64,000 nucleotides of DNA from Triticum aestivum (lineage: Eukaryota; Streptophyta; Magnoliopsida; Poales; Poaceae), in contig NC_057810.1 in the NCBI RefSeq assembly GCF_018294505.1, positions 710,867,563-710,931,562 of the forward strand. Direction: 5' to 3'. A program made the position numbers and the translations under genes. Under the pieces are notes generated by a model. That model was not told the DNA's origin and made no database searches. It saw only the letters and a program-made list of their open reading frames with translations. Shown one piece after another: positions 22,860-34,750 of this stretch; position 1 is the first letter of the stretch; the number at the start of each line of letters is the position of its first letter.

Positions 22860-23338
22860 TGTGACTTCTTGTGATTCATCTATCGATGATTGGTGTAGTG
22901 TGAATGGTTGTGATATCATCCTCATCATCTGTCTCTTGAGAAGGAGTTGTCCTCAATTCTAAAGGGCCAAAGTATAAGAAAAGATCAAAGACGTTGAAGG
23001 TTGGGCTAACACGATAATCTTCTAGAAGATCAATCTTGTAGGCATTGTCATTTATCTTCTCAAGCACCTTGAATAGGTCATCACTATGAGCGACAACTTG
23101 CACTTGCGTTGCTTAGAAAAACGGACCTTCAGTAGATGTATCCTTACCAAATTTCATTGCTCAACAACATCCTCTTCCCTTTGCCTTCTCATGAAGTTGC
23201 TTGACAAAATCAACATCCTTACTTGCAAAGTCGGTTCGTTCCAAAAACAGGAAATGGAAAAAGATCAACAATAGGTTTTAACCCATAAACAAGCTCAAAA
23301 GGGTAAAAATTAGTGGTTGAATTTACCGCCATGTTATA
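22860..23338 (-). pseudogene. Decayed Ty3/gypsy integrase C-terminus
   Basis: On the minus strand, from 23338 downward, the text matches the end of a plant gypsy polyprotein: an integrase tail (FYPFELVYG, about 23300), then stops and frame changes, then LFKVLEKINDNAYKIDL and a VSPTFNVFDL-type motif inside the frame 23103-22876. This is the C-terminal integrase / pre-chromodomain region of chromovirus-like elements. The element is cut by the LTR at 23339. Only a fragment remains, and it is not functional. Confidence 0.75.
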
Positions 23339-24842
23339 TGATGGAAATATGCCCTAGAGGCAATAATAAAATGGTTATTATTATATTTACTTAATCATGA
23401 TAAATGTTTATTATTCATGCTAGAATTGTATTGACCGGAAACTTAAATACATGTGTGGATACATAAACAAATACCGTGTCCCTAGTGAGCCTCTACTAGA
23501 CTAGCTCGTTGATCAAAGATGGTTAAGGTTTCCTAACCATAGACATGAGTTGTCCTTTGATAACGGGATCACATCATTAGGAGAATGATGTGATGGACAA
23601 GACCCAATCGTTAGCATAGCATATGATCGTTGAGTTTATTGCTACTGCTTTCTTAATGTCAAATACATGTTTCTTCGACCATGAGATCATGCAACTCCCG
23701 GATACCGGAGGAATACCTTGTGTGCTATCAAACGTCACAACGTAACTGGGTGATCATAAAGATGCTCTACAGGTATCTCTGAAGATGTTTGTTGGGTTGG
23801 CATGGATCGAGACTGAGATTTGTCACTCCGTGTGACGGAGAGGTATCTCTGGGTCCTCTCGCTAATACATCATCACAAGAAGCTTGCAAGCAAAGTGACC
23901 AAGGAGTTAGTTACAAGATGATGTATTATGGAATGAGTAAAGAGACTTGCCGGTAACAAGATTAAACTAGGTATAGAGATACCGACGATCGAATCTCGGG
24001 CAAGTAACATACCGACAGACAAAGGGAATTATGTATGTTGTCATAAAGGTTCAACCGATAAAAGTTCTTCGTGGAATATGTAGGAACTAATATGGGCATC
24101 CAGGTCCCGCTATTGGTTATTGATCAGAGAGGTGTCTCGGTCATGAATACATAATACCTGAACCCGCAGGGTCGCAAGCTTAACATTCGTTGACGCTAGA
24201 GTAGTATTGGGATATTTGATGAGTGGTAACCAAATGTTGTTCGGAGTCCCGAATGAGATCCCGGACGTCCCGAGGAGTCTAGGAGTGGTCGAGAGGTAAA
24301 GATTTATACATGTGAATTCATATTTTGGGTTCCAAAAAAGGTGCAATTTTTTCGGTATTGTACGGGAAAGCTTCCAGAAGGTTCCAGAGGAATCTGGAGG
24401 GGTTCGGAAGTCCACAAGTGGGTCCACCACGACCCAAGGGATAGCATGGGCTGCGGGGAGGCATCCTGGCCTTATTGTGCTCGGCGCACCAAGTCCTCAA
24501 AAGCCCATGTGGCAAGGGAAGGTAAAAAGGGAAGGAGTCCTAGTAGGAATAGGATTGGACTTGGAGTCCAAGTCCTCTCCCCCTTAGCTGCACCCTAGGG
24601 CTTGGAGGGGCTGTTTCCCACGCCCCTCCATCTATATACGGAGGAGAGGGGGTGCCCCAAGTGAACACACCAAGCCCTTGGCGCCCTCTCTCTCACGTTA
24701 CTCCGTAGTTCCACCGCCTCGTCCTGACGGTGATTAGCGAAGCGCTGTCGGTGCTCCACCACCACCATCACCACCACACCATCGTGTTGGTTGTGATCCC
24801 ATCTACTTCTCCTCTCCCGCTTGCTGATCAAGAAGGAGGATA
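23339..24842 (+). mobile_element. Truncated Angela-type LTR
   Basis: A second LTR of the same group as 1488-3223 and in the same orientation, starting TGATGGAAATATGCCCTAGA. It matches the first along its length and includes a TATATA box at 24633-24638. It stops at about 24842 inside the TGATCAAGAAGGAG region, where the other LTR continues for about 270 bp. The 3' end and target duplication are lost, and the junction is with the family-A LTR block. It is clearly diverged from the first copy. Confidence 0.85.
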
Positions 24843-26016
24843 CATCATCAAGCCTCATACGTCTCCATCGTATCTACTTTTCCAAACTCTTTTGCCCTTG
24901 TTTTGGACTCTAATTTGCACGATTTGAATGGAACTAACCCAGATTGACGCTATTTTCAAGAGAATTGCCATGGTGTTATTTTTGTGCAGAAATAAAAGTT
25001 CTTGGAATGACCTGAAAATTCACGGAGAATATTTTTGGAATCAATAAAAAATATTGGCAAAAGAATCAACCGAGGGGGACCCACCACCTGTCCACAAGGG
25101 TGGGGGCGTGCCCTACCCCCCTGGGCACGCCCCCTGGCTTGTGGGTCCCACAAAGCTCCACCGGACTCAACTCCAACTCCATATATTCATATTCAGGGAG
25201 AAAAAAAATGATGGAGAAGGACTCATCGTGTTTTATGATACGGAGCCGCCGACACCTCCTGTTTTTCCTCGGGAGGGCAGATCTGGAGTCCGTTTTGGGC
25301 TCCGGAGAGGGGAAATCGTCGCCATTGTGATCATCAACCATCCTCCATCACGAATTTCAAGATTCTCACCACCGCGCATGAGTAATTCCATCGTAGGCTT
25401 GCTGGACGGTGATGGGTTGGATGAGATTTATCATGTAATCGAGTTAGTTTTGTTAGGGTTTGATCCCTAGTATCCACTATGTTCTGAGATTGATGTTGCT
25501 ATGACTTTGCTATGCTTAATGCTTGTCACTAGGGATCAAGTGCCATGATTTCGGATCTGAACCTATTATGTTTTCACGAATATATTTGTGTTCTGCATCC
25601 TATCTTGCAAGTTATAGTCACCTACTACGTGTTATGATCCGGCAACCCCGGAGTGACAATAGTCGGGACACTTCCCAGTGATGACCGTAGTTTGAGGAGT
25701 TCATGTATTCACTAAGTGCTAATGCTTTGGTTCACGTTCTCTACTAAAAGGATGCCTTAATATCCCTTAGTTTCCAATAGGACCCCGCTGCCATGGGAGG
25801 GTAGGACAAAAGATGTCATGCAAGTTCTTTTCCATAAGCACGTATGACTATATTCGGAATACATGCCTACAATATATTGATGAATTGGAGCTAGTTCTGT
25901 GTCACCCTAGGTTATAACTATTGCATGATGACTGCCATCCGACATAATTATCCATCATTGATCCATTGCGTACGAGTTTGTTTCATATTGATCTTTGCTA
26001 GTTACTTTCCCGTTGC
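24843..26016 (+). mobile_element. Family-A LTR fragment (+), copy 1 of the duplicated block
   Basis: The sequence from TACGTCTCCATCGTATCTAC matches the first 1.16 kb of the family-A LTR whose complete minus-strand copy lies at 33353-34736. It breaks off at CCGTTGC where the family-B LTR was inserted; GTTGC (26012-26016) would be the left target duplication. The 12 bases CATCATCAAGCC before it also occur at 42824, so they belong to the duplicated unit. Athila-like Ty3/gypsy LTR. Confidence 0.85.
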
Positions 26017-27525
26017 TGATGACCCACAAGTGTATGGGGTCAATTGTAGCCCTTTCGATAAGTAAGAGTGTTGAAGCCAACGAGGAGCAGAAGGAAATGA
26101 CAAGTGGTTTTCAGCAAGGTAATGTCTGCAAGTGCTAAAATTATAAGTAGCAGAGTAGTTTGGTAGCAAGATAATTTGTAACGATCAAGTAACAATAGTA
26201 GTAACAAAAGTACAGCAAGGTAGCGCAATCCTTTTGAGGCAAAGGATATGCCAAAACAGTTTCTTACGATAAGCAAAGTGTTCTTGAGGGTACACGGGAA
26301 TTCATCTAGTCACTTTCATCATGTTGGCTTAATTCGTGTTTGGTACTTTGATAATTTGATATGTGGGTGGACCGGTGCTTAGGTGCTACTACTTGAACAA
26401 ACCTCCTACTTATGATTAACCCTCTCGCAAGCATCCAACTACGAGAAAAGTATTAAGAATAAATTCTAACCATAGCATTAAACTTTTGGATCCAATTGGT
26501 CCCTTACGGAATAGCGCATAAACTGGGGTTTAAGCTTCTGTCACTCTCGCAACCCACCATCTAATAACTACTCCACAATGCATTCCCTTAGGCCCAAATA
26601 TGGTGAAGTGTCATGTAGTCGACGTTCACATGACACCACTAAGAGAATGGCAACATACATACCATCAAAATATCGAACACATATCAAGTTCACATGATTA
26701 CTTGCAACATGGTTTCTCCCGTGACCTCAAGAACGAAAGTAACTACTCAAAAATGATAAACATGCTCAAGAAGAGGGGTATTTAATAGCATAATGGATCT
26801 GAAAATACAATCTTCCACCAAATAAACCATATAGTAATCAACTACAAGATGTAATCAACACTACTAGTCACCCACAATCACCAATCTATAGTTTTGATAC
26901 AAAGATTGAACACAAGAGATGAACTAGGGTTTGAGAGGAGTTGGTGTTGTGAAGATGTTGATGAAGATAGCCCTCCCCAAGATGGGAGAGTTGTTGGTGA
27001 TGATGATGACGATGATTTCCCCCTCCGAGAGGGAAGTTCCCCCGGTGGAATCGCTCCACCGGAGGGCAAAAGTGCTCCTGCCCGAGTTCCGCCTTGAGGC
27101 AGCGGCGCTTCGTCCCGAATGTCCTCCCCTTATTTTTGTAGGTCAAAATGACTTATATACCAGAAGATGGGCACCAGAGGTGGGCCGAGGAGGGCAGCAC
27201 CCACCAGGGCGCGCTTGGGCCTCCTAGCGCGCCCAAGTGGGTTGTGCCCACCTGGTGGCCCTCTTCTGGTACTTATTTGCTCCAGTGTTCCTTAAATATT
27301 CCATAAAAAATCCTCAGGGAGTTTCAGCTCATTTGGTGTTGTGCAGAATAGGTAGCTTGACGTAGCTTTTTCAGGTCCAGATTTCCAGCTGCCAAAATTC
27401 TCCCCCTTGGTGCATACCTTTCATATTATGAGAGAAAAGGCATTATAATTACTTCAAAAAGCATTATTATACAATAAAAAAACATAAATAGCAGTAGAAA
27501 AACATGATGCAAAATGGAAGTACCA
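26017..27525 (-). mobile_element. 3' LTR of the family-B Athila-like element, copy 1
   Basis: A minus-strand LTR of 1509 bp; on + it starts TGATGACCCACAAGTGTATG and ends near GGAAGTACCA (GACGTATCA in copy 2). Immediately to the right is ACTCCCCCAAGCTT (27526-27539), which read on minus is the polypurine tract AAGCTTGGGGGAGT. That places the LTR at the 3' end of a minus-strand element. Its counterpart in the second block is 43998-45516. Confidence 0.88.
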
Positions 27526-27741
27526 ACTCCCCCAAGCTTAGACCTCGCTTGTCCTCAAGTGAAAACCGAAGTCGAAAAACATGTCCACATGCTTAGAGAG
27601 AGAGATGTGTCGATAAAACAAAAATACGGACATAGCAGCATCATGTGACTTATTATAACAACAACAAACCTTAATATAAAACTTTTATCATAGAACTTTT
27701 ATCATAGACTTCTCATGAACAAGTGACAATTCATCACAACA

Positions 27742-30700
27742 TCTATTGTATAATTAAGACAAGAGACATATAAGCCACCACGTTCACCCACATATACTAA
27801 TATAATTTACACCGTTCGATTAGAATAATAATGGCTGAGATTTAAAGTTTTTACGTAACATGCTAACATGTATGTACCAATAATATTGAACGCTTATGTG
27901 TTGTCACGTGGATGCATAGATGGCTAGCATCAATAGTTTGGGTCAGGTTCGAGATTCATGGATTCACTGCTTGATACAATTCATGGTACGATATAGAAAA
28001 ACAAAGGAAAGAGTGATCGAGAAGGAAAGGGAAACGTAATCAATGCAACCACACCAATATTCAAAAAAAAAAACATCCAGAGATACAATTCGTGGCACGA
28101 GAAAAGCAAAGGGCGATAAAAAAGGAAACAGAAACGTAATCAAAGCCACCACCACGTCAACAGTCCATCAAAAACACGTCTGTAACATATAGATTTTTTT
28201 TAGACAGTAACTCACGGGAGATGCCAATTCAATCGACAACAAAAAAAAAAACCTCACGGGAGATAATATGCATCTTAATCTTTCTCTCACATACGCCGGT
28301 CTCGCATCACGAGCGGTAGCAGCCTCACTGTTTTCTCTCCCTATATCGAGAGCATAATCCTGTAGGTCGGAGGTGCCGACTACTGCATGGTAGGACTAGG
28401 TCACGCCTCCAGTCAGGATAGATCTGCGCAAAAAAGGTCATGGACTGAAAGAACTCAACGTGGACTTGAGAGGATAAGACTACATGGGCACATGACATCC
28501 ATGTCCCACAAGATTCAAGAGTATTGGCCGCCGTGGTCAACAGTCCAAAACCTGATGCAGCTCACCAGCGTTTTTACTCTGAAGGAGATCTGCAGGCTCC
28601 TGACATTCCGATGGTATTATTCCAATTAGATTCTCTTCTTTGATTACCAATGATCATAGCCTATACATCAGATTTCAGGCAGGGTTCTATCGATGATCAT
28701 ATCCTCCATATCAGAGTTGTGGCTGGGATGCAGGGTTCTATTGGCTGGATTCGTAATTACTTGCATGCATACCCTATGCCTTATTCTTTACCAAGGACAA
28801 GGAGGATGAGAATTTCTCCTGGAGCATCTATTCCTTGGCATTGCCTTCATAGGAATCAGAGCATGTATGTAGCAAGGTAGAGTGATCAACTGTCAAAGAT
28901 ACTAAATATTTCCTTCAAAAAAGAAACTATAGCAAGTGTTCTACACGAGCCACAATTCCATGACATTGCCTTCATAGAGTCAGCATATGTACCCTTATTT
29001 GCACCTATAAATATGTTGATTATTCATCTTGGTTTAATTGTTTTGTTATGAGAACATGAAAAACAATTGAGGATGATTCTAATTTGTATGTACATGTTGA
29101 TTTCAGAGGCTGTTCTCGACAGTAAAATTGTTGTTCTACTACTGGAGTTAGTACCAAGTCTACATCGGAACACTTGAAAGTTAACTATTGGAGGTTATAT
29201 TTCTTCTTCCCAGTTTTCTATAGGTCCTTTATATATGTAACCTTGAATTTTCTGTAGTATGCCAACACGTTCAGAGCAGTGTTCGAGCTATCGACAAAAT
29301 ATATTTGTTTATTGGTAAGCTCAAGAGAAAGGCACGACAAACCAAGCCGCGAGGAGTTTTGTGGTTGTAGTATCAGTCCATAATTAAAGGAGTTTCTGTT
29401 CCATACACATATACAGGTTTTTGTATTGTAAAGCTGTTACTGAGATGGGAGATTCAAGACGATCTATGGAAAACAATAGGAAGTTTAAATAAAGTGCAGC
29501 GTGCAAATCACGAGACTAAAGAGCAGCCTATTACTTTAGTGGAGAAACTTTGATCTGATCTTAAGTTGTTATGTATGCACTGTGACAAATGATATTTCGA
29601 AATTCTACTATATTGGACTATAGACTACAGCCCATTCGAACAATTATATTTACAAAAAATATGTTGATGCTTTAATATTGTCTGATTATAGTTTTGCCAT
29701 TTAAAAGTTTTTAATAAAGTATAGTGCTTCTATAACTTCTGCATATTACCTAACCATGTAGTCATTTAATTTACCCATTAGTCCATCCATGCATTAGCTA
29801 TATTGGCGATTATTTTAATTGCCTAGAAACAATTGTTGCAAGATTTTAGGGTATCTAACACATGTGTAAGATCCATCAACTTTTGCTGCTACTAATTATT
29901 TGGTTCTAATAACCATCTTTACTACTTTCAGTGATATATCTACATGGAATTTGTGATTTCCTTGAAGAGCAGACAACTACAGTAGATGGCAAAATGATTC
30001 ATGCTGGAGGAAGCTTATTAATACAAATACTATTCAATGCAGTGATGCTTTTTTTGTCAGTTAGAGTTAATATTAATTTCCTGTATTCTTACCATGAAAC
30101 ATCCTATTAGTTCCCATTATAAATTGAAGTGCTATTAAAAACATCTTTACATTCTGCAGAAAATTTCATATGAAAAAGACTTTCTGTATGTTAGATATGC
30201 TTGCCTGGAGGCTATTTATATGGACTAATTTTATATCTTTTTCCATAAGGTAATGGTTTGTTCAGCTAAAAATTTGATAGCAAGGTGCATATATGGAAAG
30301 TGATTATTGTTTCAGGTTATTGAGTGTGCCATTCTTAATATAGCAAGGTGCATATATTGATAGCAAGATGTTTCTATATAGTCCAAATGATTAGGATGTT
30401 TCATAAATTTCTATACATAATAAGATTGTGAAGTGGAACCAGTACGTCATGATTCTTATGTCAATTTCATAAACGGCCTTAATAAGCCTTTTTTATATTT
30501 ATCTTAACATCTTATCAGAACCCTTAGCAGAAGATATGGGTACATTTACTCCCTATGTGATTCCTTCAAAGTTGAAAATCGTAACATTTGTCATGTTCTG
30601 CCCTGTGTTGCTTTTAAAAGAAAATGCAAATCTTACCTCTGTAGTAAAAGTAGTGATCTTACCAACATTTCGAATCACTCGCTGGGACCTTTACCACTGT

Positions 30701-31283
30701 CTATGTGCTTTGCTTTTCTATATGGCTTGGTGAACCAAGAAAATGGTTGGAGGGATGTACGGATAAAAAAGTATAATCTATGGAGATATTAGAAGTGGTT
30801 TCTATAAGGTAATCGTTTTTTCAGCAAGAAATAGGTTAGCAAAGTGAATATATGAACAAGGCAAATCATGGTTTTTTCACCCACAGCAGGTGAGCAAATC
30901 ATTATCTATTATTTAATTAAAACATAAAACAAACAAGCCGTCATGTTCGTCCTTACCGATTATAAACAAGTATAAATATTATTGTGAACGAAGAGCTCAA
31001 CATGTCATGTACTTAAAGATATATAATTGCGATGTACCAATTGAAGCAAAAGTAGTACAATAATCGATGGGATAGAATATTAAAAATTCTAACTAGAGGC
31101 CAGCGGTGAAAGGACAACCAAAATAAATGATAAATCAAAACTTTTTTTTTGAGTAGAAAAGTGTAAGCAATATTGAAGTCGTTGATACGAAGTTATATAA
31201 GTTTTAAAACATAAGTAATTACTTCAAACATAAATAAATAGAATCCAAGTCTAGCCACGCAAATGCGCGGGTAACATCGCTAG
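27742..31283 (+). mobile_element. Helitron, 3.5 kb, non-autonomous
   Basis: A 3542-bp insertion absent from the duplicated copy. It begins TCTATTGTATAATTAAG and ends CGCTAG (CTRR) and sits between A (27741) and T (31284). The empty site in the second block reads CACAACATTGAAG (A45716/T45717), so the insertion is exactly between A and T, as Helitrons do. About ten bases before the end is a GC hairpin (CCACGCA / TGCGCGG, 31255-31270). No Rep/helicase is encoded; frames inside are short (up to 80 codons). The interior is AT-rich, with a diverged direct repeat at 27985-28155 and a more GC-balanced stretch at 28300-28890 that might be a captured host fragment, which I cannot identify. Confidence 0.9.
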
Positions 31284-32707
31284 TTGAAGTATAAAGCATA
31301 AACTCTATTGGAAACCAACAAACTATGTTCTCAGTCAACTTTGCAACTACAATTCATCATCTTTTCAGGAAGGGTCGTGTATCAGAGCCTTTAGACAAGT
31401 CCACATACTCAACCATCGTTTAGTCTTCTATGATTGCTAACACTCACCGCGTAGACATGAACAAAACATTTCAACCGGACACAAAGAAAGTTAGGGGCTT
31501 ATAGCTTCGCCTCCCAACACACTCACCTCAAGGGTGATGTCAACAATAATAACTTATGCCACCCATATTCAACTGGACATATGTGCCTAGATCTTTCCTC
31601 ACCACATGATGCTTGCCAAAGGATAAAAATAAAAGGAATAGAGAGAAAAACTTTGACTCTTGCATAAAAGTAAACACATGAAAGTAAAAGATAGGCCCTT
31701 CGTAGAGGGAAGCAGAGGTTGCCATGCACTTTTTGTTTGTATGCTCAACCCCGTAGTGCAAGAGAACGTCACATTATATTGCCCCTTGTGATGGCAACCT
31801 TTATTATGCAGTCTGTCGCTTTTATTCTTCACCATCACAAGTTCATACAACGCTCAATTTCCCCTTACACTAAATGATCTCACATTTTTATAAGCAATTT
31901 TTATTGCCCTTTTTGCACCGATGACAACTTACTTGAAGGATCTTACTCAATCCATAGGTAGGCATGGTGGACTCTCAAACAATATAGGGTTTAAGGGTTT
32001 TGGATGCACAAGTAGTATCTCTACTTAGTGCAGAATTTTTGGCTAGCAAAGATAGGGGCAAGCACCACATGTTGAAGGATTTATGACAATATGACTTCTA
32101 CGTGAATATGAACAAACATAAATCATTAAGTTGTCTTCCTTGTCCAACGTCAACAATTTTGGCGTATAATATTTTGATGGGTGCTCACAATCACAAAAGA
32201 TTTCCATGATAATATATTTATATGTGAATCTTCTCTTCCCTTATTAATTCTTTCATGTGTTGCATCATTGACCAATGCTATGTTTGTCAATTTACAATAA
32301 AAGTTTCTACTTATACTTTTCCTTGTGTAATGTCATCACTTACCATAAGATTAGCATATGATCTTTCTTTTTATTTTCTTTCTTTTTATTGCAGCTAGAA
32401 AGTAAAGAAGGCAAAACTCAAACTAAACTTTATTATATCTCGCACACGATTACTAGGATTGATCACCAGCAAACTCACAAAAAGCAAGGATTGAACTAAA
32501 CTTTTATTCATCTAAAAGCAAAAGATAACTGTTGATCGAACAAAGAAAATTAAGGCAAAAGATAGTGGAGATTGATACGATACCGGGGCACCTCCCCCAA
32601 GCTTGGCGAAAGCCAATGGGAGTTCCCATACCCAATACTTAGTTTTCTTTTGGTGGTGATGAAGAAGACGGTGGTGATGAACTAGACAATTTCTTATCCT
32701 CGGGTTT

Positions 32708-33160
32708 CTACGGAAGAGGCTCATCATCATAGGAGGAGGAGTGAGTCTCCCGGATCCTGCAACTAGCAGCCAAACTCATATCTTTAAACCTGGCCTCGTA
32801 CTCAAAGACATGGGTTTGAAGATCGTGGATCTGGCTATGGAGGAAGTTGATTTCGTTGAGGGAGAAGATGATGTCCTTTATGGGCTTGCCATCCACCTTA
32901 AGATCACGGGTGTAGTCCACGATCATGAGGTGATTGGCATTGAGTCCACGCTCCACAATCCCCTTGCACTTGAAGATGTCCTGCTCCATGGCTCCAAGCC
33001 TGGCCTCCATGGATCCAGCCCCCCTGGGTCCTTGCACATCGCGGATGTGCAGCACCCCATCACGCATCTGGATAGCTTGAGGGTGGTGCATCACCTCCCG
33101 CAGATATGGGTCGATGACGTTGTCGAAGAACTTGTCCTTGGAGGAGCTTGAAGAGGCCAT
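32708..33160 (-). CDS. Short downstream frame of family B, copy 1
   Basis: 150 codons on the minus strand, starting MASSSSSKDKFFDNV. It is predicted to be largely helical and charged, with no known domain, and located between pol and the 3' LTR as in Athila-type elements that carry an extra downstream frame. The homologue in copy 2 (47600-47074) has one nonsense codon near its start and a longer Ser/Pro-rich C-terminus. Relative to copy 2 this one lacks one Gln codon near 32855 and stops earlier. Function is unknown. Confidence 0.55.
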   Translation of the reverse strand: MASSSSSKDKFFDNVIDPYLREVMHHPQAIQMRDGVLHIRDVQGPRGAGSMEARLGAMEQDIFKCKGIVERGLNANHLMIVDYTRDLKVDGKPIKDIIFSLNEINFLHSQIHDLQTHVFEYEARFKDMSLAASCRIRETHSSSYDDEPLP

Positions 33161-33352
33161 GGTGGATTGGATCTGACAGAAAACAACAAGAAAAGAAAAC
33201 AGGAGATTTCTCCGCGATAGGGAGGTTAACAGGTTCGGGAGGTATATATAGAACTTTTATCTTGGGGAACAAGCAGAACAAAAGAAAAATGAAGATTGTA
33301 AAGTACCCGAGGTGGGCACAACCCACCTGGGCGTGCCAGGCAAGCCTGGCGC

Positions 33353-34736
33353 TGATAACCCACAAGTATTAGGGGATCACAACAGTTTTCGAGGGTAGAG
33401 TATTCAACCCAAATGTATTGATTCGACACAAGGGAGCCAAAGAATATTCTCAAGTACTAACAGCAGAGTTGTCAATTCAACCACACTTGAAAGACTTAAT
33501 ATTTGCAGCAAAGAATGTAGTAGCAAAGTAGTATGGGAGTAATGGTAACGGTGGCAAAAGTAACAGTAGCCGTTTTGTAGCAATTGTAACAGTGGTAACG
33601 GAGAAGTAACTAAGCAAGGCTCAATATTTGAAAAGCTCGTAGGCAATGGATCAATGATGGATAATTATGTCAGATGCAATTCATCATGCAACAGTTATAA
33701 CATAGGGTGACACAGAACTAGCTCCAGTTCATCAATGTAATGTAGGCATGTATTGCAAATATAGTCATACGTGCTTATGGAAAAGAACTTGCATGGCATC
33801 TTTTGTCCTACCCTCCAGTGGCAGCGGGGTCCTATTGGAAACTAAGGGATATTAAGGCCTCCTTTTAATAGAGTACCGGACCAAAGCATTAGCACTTAGT
33901 GAATACACGAACTCCTCAAACTACGGTCATCACCGGGAAGTGTTCCGACTATTGTCACTCCGAGGTTTGCCGGATCATAACACGTAGTAGGTGACTATAA
34001 CTTGCAAGATAGGATCAAGAACTGACATATATTCATGAAAATATAATAGGTTCAGATCTGAAATCATGGCACTCGGGGCCTAGTGACAAGCATTAAGCAT
34101 GGAAAAGTCATAGCAACATCAATCTTAGAACACAATGGATACTAGGGATCAAACCCTAACAAAACTAACTCGATTACATGGTAAATGTCATCCAACCCAT
34201 CACCGTCCAGGAAGCCTACGATGGGATTACTCACGCATGGCGGTGAGCATCATGAAATTGGTGATGAAGGATGGTTGATGATGACGATGGCGACGGATTC
34301 CCCTCTCCGGAGCCCCGAACGGACTCTAGATCAGCCCTCCAAGGAAGAATAGGGCCTTGCGGTGGCTCCGTATAGTAAAACGCGATGAATCCTTATCTCT
34401 GATTTTTTTCTCCCCGAACGTGAATATATGGAGTTGGAGTTGAGGTCGGTGGAGGTCCAGGGGACCCACGAGGCAGGGGGCATGCCCTGCACCCTCGTGG
34501 ACAGGATGTGGGCCCCCTTAAGTTGATTCTTTTACCAATATTTTTATTAATTCCAAAATGTGACTCCGTGGAGTTTCTGGTCATTCCGAGAAGTTTTATT
34601 TCTGCACAAAAATAACACCATGGCAATTCTGCTGAAAACAACATCAGTCCGGGTTAGTTCCATTCAAATCATGCAAGTTTCTGTCCAAAACAAGGGCAAA
34701 AGTGTTTGGAAAAGTAGATACATTGGAGACGTATCA
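33353..34736 (-). repeat. 3' LTR of the family-A element
   Basis: 1384 bp; on the minus strand it starts TGATACGTCTCCAATGTATC and ends CTTGTGGGTTATCA. It is complete and bounded by the PPT on the right and GGCGC on the left. Confidence 0.9.
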
Positions 34737-34750
34737 ACTCCCCCAAGCTT
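34737..34750 (-). other. Polypurine tract of the family-A element
   Basis: AAGCTTGGGGGAGT on the minus strand, directly before the 3' LTR. It would prime plus-strand DNA synthesis in the replication of the parent element. Confidence 0.8.

Larger units (their letters stand above)
27526..33347 (-). mobile_element. Family-B element, 3' internal region, copy 1
   Basis: Non-coding spacer and a short reading frame (32708-33160) between the integrase end and the 3' LTR of the family-B element. A Helitron (27742-31283) interrupts it; without that the length is 2280 bp, against 2268 bp in copy 2 (45517-47784). The right end GGCGC (33348-33352) is the target duplication of the family-A element. Confidence 0.85.

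Noticed and set aside
24312..24598. Frames of 85-91 codons in the truncated Angela-type LTR
   Set aside because: LTR sequence; no domain, and the frames are not kept in the other LTR copy.
27742..31283. The 3.5-kb difference considered as a deletion from copy 2
   Set aside because: The extra DNA has exact Helitron ends and the empty site is a simple AT, so insertion explains it better.
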